DNA of 64,000 nt from Epiperipatus broadwayi (Eukaryota > Onychophora > Udeonychophora > Euonychophora > Peripatidae). This document shows, one piece after another, positions 57,280 to 64,000 of this stretch. Numbering within the stretch: the stretch's first letter is position 1; the number at the start of each line of letters is the position of its first letter. Location of the stretch: NCBI GenBank assembly GCA_028023455.1, contig JAQFVV010000023.1, positions 1,789,501 to 1,853,500 on the forward strand. Direction: 5' to 3'. The position numbers and the translations under genes are program-made. The notes below the pieces were generated by a model. The model did not search any database and was not told the origin of the DNA. It was given only the letters and a program-made list of their open reading frames with translations.

Positions 57280-58060
57280 CCAAAGACCCTGTTAGCCAAG
57301 TCAAACATTAAATCCTTCAAAATCACTATAAGCCAAAAAAAATTTATTCATTTCTACCCTCTTATTTACCTTTCCACTCTACACTTCAAATCACTTTTCT
57401 AAAAATGACTAGTAAAAACTGAATCATTAGCCCTTGTCCTCATAACCCCTATTTTTATTGTAAAGCTCTAAACAAATAAAATATCTTTTGATTATATATA
57501 TATGTTTCTTTCACTCTCCATGCAATTTTTGCAAAACTTCTTTCAACAATTTCTCCCATCTCCAAATTCATATCCCATTTTGATATTTTTTATCGTAATC
57601 CTAAACTTCTGTTTTTGCACAAAATAAAAATAAATTTGCCTCTACTGTTATTATATATATTTTCATTCTCTGTGTATTTTTTTTATTTTTACATAATTCT
57701 AAACTATTTTTTTTATTCTAATTCACTTTCCATAATTCCATTTCTTTTTGTTTAATCAATTTATCCACGCTTTTTTTTTTATCACTCATAATTGTAAAAT
57801 ATTTTCTAATAAATAAAAAGTAATTCTCTGTTTATTTGTTGTAAAAAAAATATTTAATGCTAAATACCGTTTTGTTTCTATTCATAAATTGTATTCTTTC
57901 AAACATTTTAAATTTACTTTTAATTTTCCTCATTTAAAAAAAAAAAACATCCTGCCGATTTATCACCCAATGCATAATAACCAATATTTGAACAATGGAA
58001 GCTTGTTTTTATTCTAATCGACTATACATTCACTAAGTAATGAATTCACTACATGTGCAT
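57280..58060 (-). pseudogene. Highly decayed relative of LINE A/B, C-terminal part
   Basis: On the minus strand, short pieces keep the order of the LINE A/B C-terminus: VGYYALGDKSAG (compare VGRHALDAEMWTA), KIKSKFKMFERIQFMNRNK (compare AKSKMKMFGRLQFMDSK), DKLIKQKEMELW with NKKNSLELCKNKKN (compare IKNRELERW and GKKSLNIYRSKRN), and a CKNCMES zinc-knuckle trace near 57510. Frames are fully broken. This is an old insertion of a related but diverged element. Confidence 0.6.
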
Positions 58061-59149
58061 ACATTTTTTGAATAATAGACTTTCTTTTTTCTGGTAGCTT
58101 TTTTTTTTTTTTTTGCATCATACTTATTTAATGGATAACTCTTATTCACTTCACACTATTCAAGTCCATCGCCTATAGTTTTGTAAGCTTCCTCAAATTT
58201 AAAACTCATGTTACTTTGTATAAGCTCTATAGAATTATACAAACAAACATGTGTGACTTTTTGATACATATTGTACAAGTTGTTTTTTATATCTATGATC
58301 TAACGACTAATTCTCTTGTAAATGATTTAGGGTCTCTTATTTTAGATTTTAGGAATAAAATTTTCATTGCAATGTACCACTAAAAAAATTTTTCCCCATT
58401 AGTGGACTATTTAAAAAGATTATAGGAGTTTATTGTTAATTTAAAGAAGACCTTTAAAACGAACAGGACAAATTCTTAATGTCTCCTCCATACATTCTGC
58501 TCATTGCAGCTATTACAAGTATACGATTTTTTTTATATAGCAAACAAACTTTAATGGGTTTATCACCAACAACATCATTCAGTGGCATGAAATTATTGAC
58601 TTTTACCTCTGAGTTCAAGATTAAGAAACATCATGCTTCTCAGTTGTCTGATAATTCTTAACAGAAATATCACTTGGATTTTTTGAAAGCAGAATGAAGA
58701 TGTATGTGAATGAACTTTTTTAAATATGTATTTACAATATGATCAGTAAAACTAAATTATGGTCATTATTCCCTGGAGGCTATAAAGTCACCAGTCAAAG
58801 TAACAGCTGGCGGCCAGAAATAGAGGCTGCTAAGAATTTGCTGATTGTGGACACAAGCTATAATTCAATGATAAATTTAATTGAAGAAAGATTGTTTGAA
58901 TTGGAAAAAGAATTGTCTAACATTAAATAAGAAATTGTTGGATTATGTGAAGTTTGAAAAAAGGTAAAGAGATAATTTAAAAAGTGGATATGTGCTTAAC
59001 TACAAAGATATAAATATTGGAAGCACAAGTAGCATGAGATTTATTATAAATGCAAAGTGAAAGAATAAAATTATGGAGATTGATGCTATATCAGTGATAA
59101 GATTAGTTATTCAACTTAATGGATGATACCAAATATATATAATTCAGAT
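58061..59149. other. No supported gene
   Basis: AT-rich. The frame at 58739-58930 (63 codons, NLLIVDTSYNSMINLIEERL, then a coiled Glu/Leu-rich end) and the one at 58479-58661 are short and unrecognised. They may belong to the hAT element downstream. Confidence 0.35.
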
Positions 59150-60675
59150 TATGTCCCAACAAGTTTTCATTGTGGTGAAAAAAGTAAGGAATTTTTATAT
59201 GGATGTTCAAAATATTTTTTATCAAACCAAACATTTTAAAATTGCTATGAAAGACTGTAATTCTAGAATTGATAAATAATTGAAAGATGAAAATGTTGTT
59301 CAGCAGAAGTGCATTATATTTTGATTAGCAGAAAATATATATTTCAAGATTGTAATGTTTTTAACAGATACAAAGTGCTCATTGATTAGTGAGAATTAAG
59401 ATATATACTAATGCAAAACTAGGGACCACAGCTATTAAGAAAATAATATCATCATTCATATTTCTCATCTTCAAAAACATTCCAATAAATTTAAATTAGA
59501 ATTTGCAAATCTTTTTTAAACATTAACAGATTTTGGGAAGTAGTCTTAAAATTTGCATGGGTAGGGCTCCATTAAAATATTTGTTATTCTTTCAAAAAAA
59601 GAAATCCAAACATTATATCTAGATACACTGTTTTTTACATAGAGAAACCCTAGTTTTTAAAAATACTGTAAGCAATATTCAAAGGTATTCAACAAGTTAC
59701 AGATATGGTAAACTATATTAAGACCAAAATGACATCTTTTTAAAATTCTTTACTTCTCTATAGAAGCTGAGCATCAGTCTTTTACATACCAATATAAAAT
59801 AATTATCCAGACATTAAATACTATTCCATGTTTTAAGACTCAAGGATGAATTATTGACCTTTTTCTAGAACTAAAGCCTAGAGACTTTTATAAAATATCT
59901 TAATAATAATATTTGGTCCTCAAAACAAACATATGCAGCAGATATTTTGTGTTTTAAATCAAGTTAATACTACTAGTATGCAAGAGAAAAAATGAAACTA
60001 CTTTGACATCAACAGATAAATTACCTTCATTTCAAAAAAAAAATCTGTCCTTGGAAAAATCACATCTTATTAAACAAAATGTAGTAGATATGTTTCCGTG
60101 CAAGATAACATTGTTAGTGAATTTATCTTTTTTATAAAGAAATATTTAATACTATTGGAGGAAAAGATTACCAACTACTTGCTAATGTTAAATATTGAAT
60201 ATGATCACTGGATATAAGATGTATTTTATATTAATAATATAAGCCATGATATTTATTCAAAAAAAGAACTAATTACATTGGCATGAGATCACACTCTGAA
60301 AATAAAATTATCTGAAATTAAGGATTTTGCTTTAGGATAAATACCCCACTTTTTTCCAAAAAGTTTTTAAAATTTTTGTCACAATTTTCAACATCATATT
60401 TATGTGAATTCATTTTTTCAGTACTGATTAATATAAAAATCAAAAAGAGGGAAAGGATTACTAATTTAGAAGAAGGAATCAGGGTAGCCATATCTTATAT
60501 TAGACCCAATGAATGTTGGTTATATCTATTCAAAGCATTGCGCACAAATTTTTTATTAAATTTTATTTTAAAAAATTTGATAAACACAAATATTGAGTTT
60601 GATGTTTTTGACTTTTTTCCACTATCCAAAGTGTTCCTTGACTTTGAAATTAAAACTCACTGTTTTAGAATATAA
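59150..60675 (+). mobile_element. hAT transposase remnant (ZBED5/FAM200-type)
   Basis: Decayed transposase read on the + strand: CMGRAPLKYLLFFQKKK (about 59553, degraded CTDGAP block), IHCFLHRETLVFKNTV (about 59621, the conserved HCxxHRxxL block), LKDELLTFF (about 59844), YAADIFCVLNQVNTTSMQ (about 59932) and the hATC region in the frame at 60376-60675 (STSYLCEFIFSVLINIKIKK with IRVAISYIRPN). Many stops and shifts are present and no terminal repeats were found. It is distinct from the hAT remnant at 20.8-22.0 kb. Confidence 0.75.
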
Positions 60676-61707
60676 TGAAATATGGAATCTTTCTTTTACT
60701 TATAATAGTTTGTCTTCATAACCAATTGAAAATGTATAGTATATATAAGCTTGGGCTGCTATTATGTAATTTATAATGTATATATGTATATTAATGGTCT
60801 TATTGCTCACAATATTTTTTACCATATATAATTGTTTAACTATTTTTCTTACACAATATTGTTTAGTGAGCACATACATTTAATAATATAAATAAACTAT
60901 TTTAGATTTTTTTGTAAAAATATATAATTATGGATGCAATTTCATGTTAGTTTATTCTGAAAGATGATAAATGAACTAGTCATACAATGTTCAATTTTGT
61001 ATATTTAAAAAATTAAAAGTTTATCATGATAGTTTGTTTACTTATTATTATTGTAAAATTAAATAAATAAAGCAAGTCATTTATTTTCCAATCTTAATTT
61101 AAAATATATACAATGTCAAATATGTATGTTCACACTTATTTTCATTTATTTTAAAACAATTAAATTTCTACAGTTAATGAATAAGAGGCAAGCATGTTTT
61201 ACTAATTAAAATAGATCATAGCATTAACCTGTTTGATTTTCTAATAATGTAATTAAATGTGATGTTATTGTGATGGAAAGCTTATTTTTAGTAAACAAAT
61301 AAAAAGATATGAGTAGTTTTAAAAATCTATTTCATTTATTTATGCTGACAAATTCAGTCAGATGAGAGCCATTTAAATAATATCAAAGGAATTTGGAATC
61401 TTAATTATGAATTTATTGAAGAGAATCAACATAACCATTGTTTATTATCTACCAATTGAAATGGCTGTTTGATTTGTTGTCATTGTTCATAACGTCATGT
61501 ACAACTAAATTCAGTCTCTTTGAATCATTCAGTTTACTTATTCCATCTCATCAGTAATTGTCATCAGATATCTCATCTTAGTTCTAATGACATCTTTATC
61601 TTCAATGTTTAAAAAAATTAAACTGATGTCATTCTAAGATAAAATCAATTGAAACTTATATATATATATTACAAAGAAATAATTTAACAAGCTTGTATTA
61701 CAAATAT
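60676..61707. other. AT-rich, nothing recognised
   Basis: AT-rich sequence without coding or repeat structure that I can identify. Confidence 0.5.
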
Positions 61708-61885
61708 TATAAATAGAGCTCACAAATAAACTCTTAACAAACTTTGCAGAATATCCCTAATCCCAGACCGGTTTCTGCTACTGGCTTCCTCAGTGAGGTG
61801 CTAGGATATTGAGGCCAGTAGCAGTTTGGGGATATTCTGCAAAGCTTGTTAAGAGCTTATTTGCAAGCTCTATTTATAACATATA
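61708..61885. repeat. Foldback element
   Basis: AAATAGAGCTCACAAATAAA with CTCTTAACAAACTTTGCAGA and ATATCCC (about 61710-61760) are inverted as GGGATATTCTGCAAAGC, TTGTTAAGAGCTTATTTG and CAAGCTCTATTTA (about 61830-61880). TTTCTGCTACTGGC pairs with GCCAGTAGCAG at the inner part. Arms are about 80 bp. Confidence 0.75.
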
Positions 61886-64000
61886 TATTATAACAGAACA
61901 AAAGTATGATAGTCTCTTATTTAATAACCCCATAAATTTGGGTGACATTTGTAACAAAATGAAAATGATAAGAATAGGAAAAGAAGATTTTACTATAACC
62001 TGTGAACTTAATATACCGATTGTAATAAAGTAAACTATGACTTAATAATTGATTACCAATTATAACTGAATAAAATAAAAATAATATTAATAAAAATGAA
62101 AATAACAGAACAGTACTTTCTCATAAATAATAATATGCCTTGTTGAATAAATCAGTTGTAATGGGATAAAATACTTAATAGTGGTAAAAGGCTTTATTAT
62201 CTTATAGATTCATGTACATTAATCTATACTTAATAAAATATATAAAATTCTCTCTTTTAAAACTAGATAAATTTACAACATCAAATTGTAATAGGATAAT
62301 GTGTTTACAATACAAAACTGTAATAAAATATAATACACAATATCAATTTATTTAATATACTTCACCACTTATGCCAATTTATAATAATAAAAAATGAAAG
62401 TCAACCCTTCAAATAACCTTACAGTTTACAATATTTAACCATAATGATATAAAATAAATGAAAGATTCTTATTTGACTCTTATAAAAATACAATTAGCAA
62501 ATCACAATGAATCATTTTTCAAATCAATAAAGCCAAGTTAATAAACTCTAAATTATAATTACTCTAATTTGCATAGTATTATTAATATTCTAAGTGAATA
62601 GTAACATTAAGAAATTAATATTTAAATTAAATATACAATCTGCATCAATGAGTTTTAAATCTAAACAAAGAAAATCATTCTATTTAATATAATTCAAATA
62701 CCAATTTCAATGTATGCGATTACCAATTTTGTAATATCATAAGATTATCATTTTCTAACTAAATACTAAGTTATTATAATGTACATCCAATAACTAATAA
62801 TTTGAAAGAATATTCAGACATACAATTATAATCACTTTTGTTTACTCTAAATAATTAATATATATTTATACTTTATAAATTATCAAACTAGCTCATGTAT
62901 AATTTTTTTTATCCAAAAATAACTATTGCTTATAACTGTTCAAATAATCATGGTGATCTTCTAATTAATTACTAAACATCTAGCAATACCAAATTAATTA
63001 ATCTATTATTATAAAAAAAAATGTATACCCAGTTTAAATGATAATTTATTGGATTTATTATAAAGGAAATAAAACATAATAATATATACACTTAGCAATC
63101 CAATTGATTAATTCCTGGACTATTTTATAATTCTTTATTATAAACTATGTGATGTTAAGTCAATACATGACCACTATGTACCAAAATTTTATTAGCCAAT
63201 AGGTTTTCATTGTTAATTGAATGACAACTAAAGGAAGTTTATTGGTTTTATTAACAATATATATAAAGACAAATAGACAATAAACGTTTGTGACAATCAT
63301 TCTAATTCAGTATCATGAAAGATATTTTCCATATAAATTAATATTAATAAAATAGATGTTGATATATTAAAAATTCATCTATATAATATTTAATTTATGA
63401 TATATAAAATGTATGTGAAATAAAAATGTTGAAGCACACTTACACTATTTAAATAATTTAAAGGATCAAATATCAATGTTGAAATTTGTCCATAATGTTA
63501 CCTTCTATATATAAAATTAAAAATAATCAATTTAAAACAAAATTGAAATAGACAGCTCACTATAAATAAAAAAATTATTTAATACATCAATCTGGCTTTC
63601 ATTCTGTAATGAAACCTTTTCAAGATATTTCGTTTTACACAATCACATCACCAATTACCCTACAGAAACTCCTTCCTATCAACATTATTTACATTACATT
63701 GCAATATCTGTCACTAAAAAAAAAAGCCACTGGTGGTAAAGTTACTAAAGCTGCTCAAAAAGCAGAAAAAGTCTAAAAAATGAATAGCAATGATATCACC
63801 CACATCTTCCAAATTCATCTCTTGGTGATGTGGTGTATGTTTCAAACCATCGGTTAAATTTTTTTGTAAGCTTTTTATGTTAAAACTACAAATTTTATAT
63901 CATGTTTCCATCGGAAAGCATTCTGGAGGAAAGAAGTGTACTTTTATTTGTGCTAGCTTAATTTAACTGATGTTTCAAATAAAGAAAAGTAAAGTAATTG
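61886..64000. other. No supported gene; possible 3' end of a transcript at the right edge
   Basis: AT-rich up to about 63600. Near 63715-63776 the + strand encodes KKATGGKVTKAAQKAEKV followed by TAA, a Lys/Ala-rich tail like those of histones or ribosomal proteins. A poly(A) signal AATAAAG lies at 63979. It may be a processed copy or a terminal exon running off the window. The evidence is too thin for a gene call. Confidence 0.25.

Overview
This is animal nuclear DNA, very AT-rich (about three quarters A+T by eye), with no prokaryotic features. It is dominated by transposable elements. The only host gene I can support is two exons of an SLC17-type (sialin/vesicular glutamate transporter-like) membrane transporter on the + strand, at 16793-16938 and 56282-56374. 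They are separated by one intron of 39,343 bp. Large TE-filled introns, abundant Penelope-like elements (PLEs), CR1/L2-like and RTE-like LINEs, Ty3/gypsy and ZBED/SCAND3-type hAT remnants point to an invertebrate with a large genome. I cannot name the phylum safely.

Layout. 1.5-5.2 kb: two head-to-tail PLE copies with RT and GIY-YIG domains, each carrying a tRNA-like segment and a hammerhead-like hairpin before its end. 6.4-8.5 kb: foldback repeats. 10.1-11.5 kb: tail of a Tx1/L1-like LINE. 11.6-15.95 kb: a palindrome split by LINE copy A. 16.8 kb: exon. 17.3-20.2 kb: a second PLE fragment with a nearly intact RTE-like LINE joined to it. 20.8-21.96 kb: hAT remnant with a recognisable terminus. 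24.3 kb: LINE copy C. 27.7-28.9 kb and 54.0-55.7 kb: two arrays of ~420-450 bp repeats. 32.5-35.2 kb: degenerate LINE (-). 36.9-37.4 kb: third PLE fragment (-). 40.9-41.4 kb: two PLE ends fused tail-to-tail. 41.5-43.1 kb: foldback and tandem repeats. 45.0-48.7 kb: LINE copy B (-), with an SGNH-type ORF1 tail. 50.6-53.4 kb: 5'-truncated Ty3/gypsy element (-). 56.3 kb: exon. 57.3-58.1 kb: decayed relative of LINE A/B. 59.1-60.7 kb: second hAT remnant.

The most notable signal is in the two ~420-450 bp repeat arrays. Each unit contains a sequence that folds as a type I hammerhead self-cleaving ribozyme: the CTGATGA and GAAA core blocks, a very short self-complementary stem III, an NUH cleavage triplet and a long paired stem I. 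Short tandem repeats with type I hammerheads are the hallmark of metazoan retrozymes, non-autonomous retroelements that circulate as small circular RNAs. PLEs are the only autonomous retroelements known to carry related hammerheads, and this window holds several PLE lineages whose ends keep a hammerhead-like skeleton. A retrozyme/PLE helper relationship is therefore a reasonable, untested inference.

Secondary themes are an unusual density of long inverted repeats (about ten in 64 kb) and several exact two-copy tandem duplications of 19 to 235 bp. These are either a local mutational signature or an assembly artefact.
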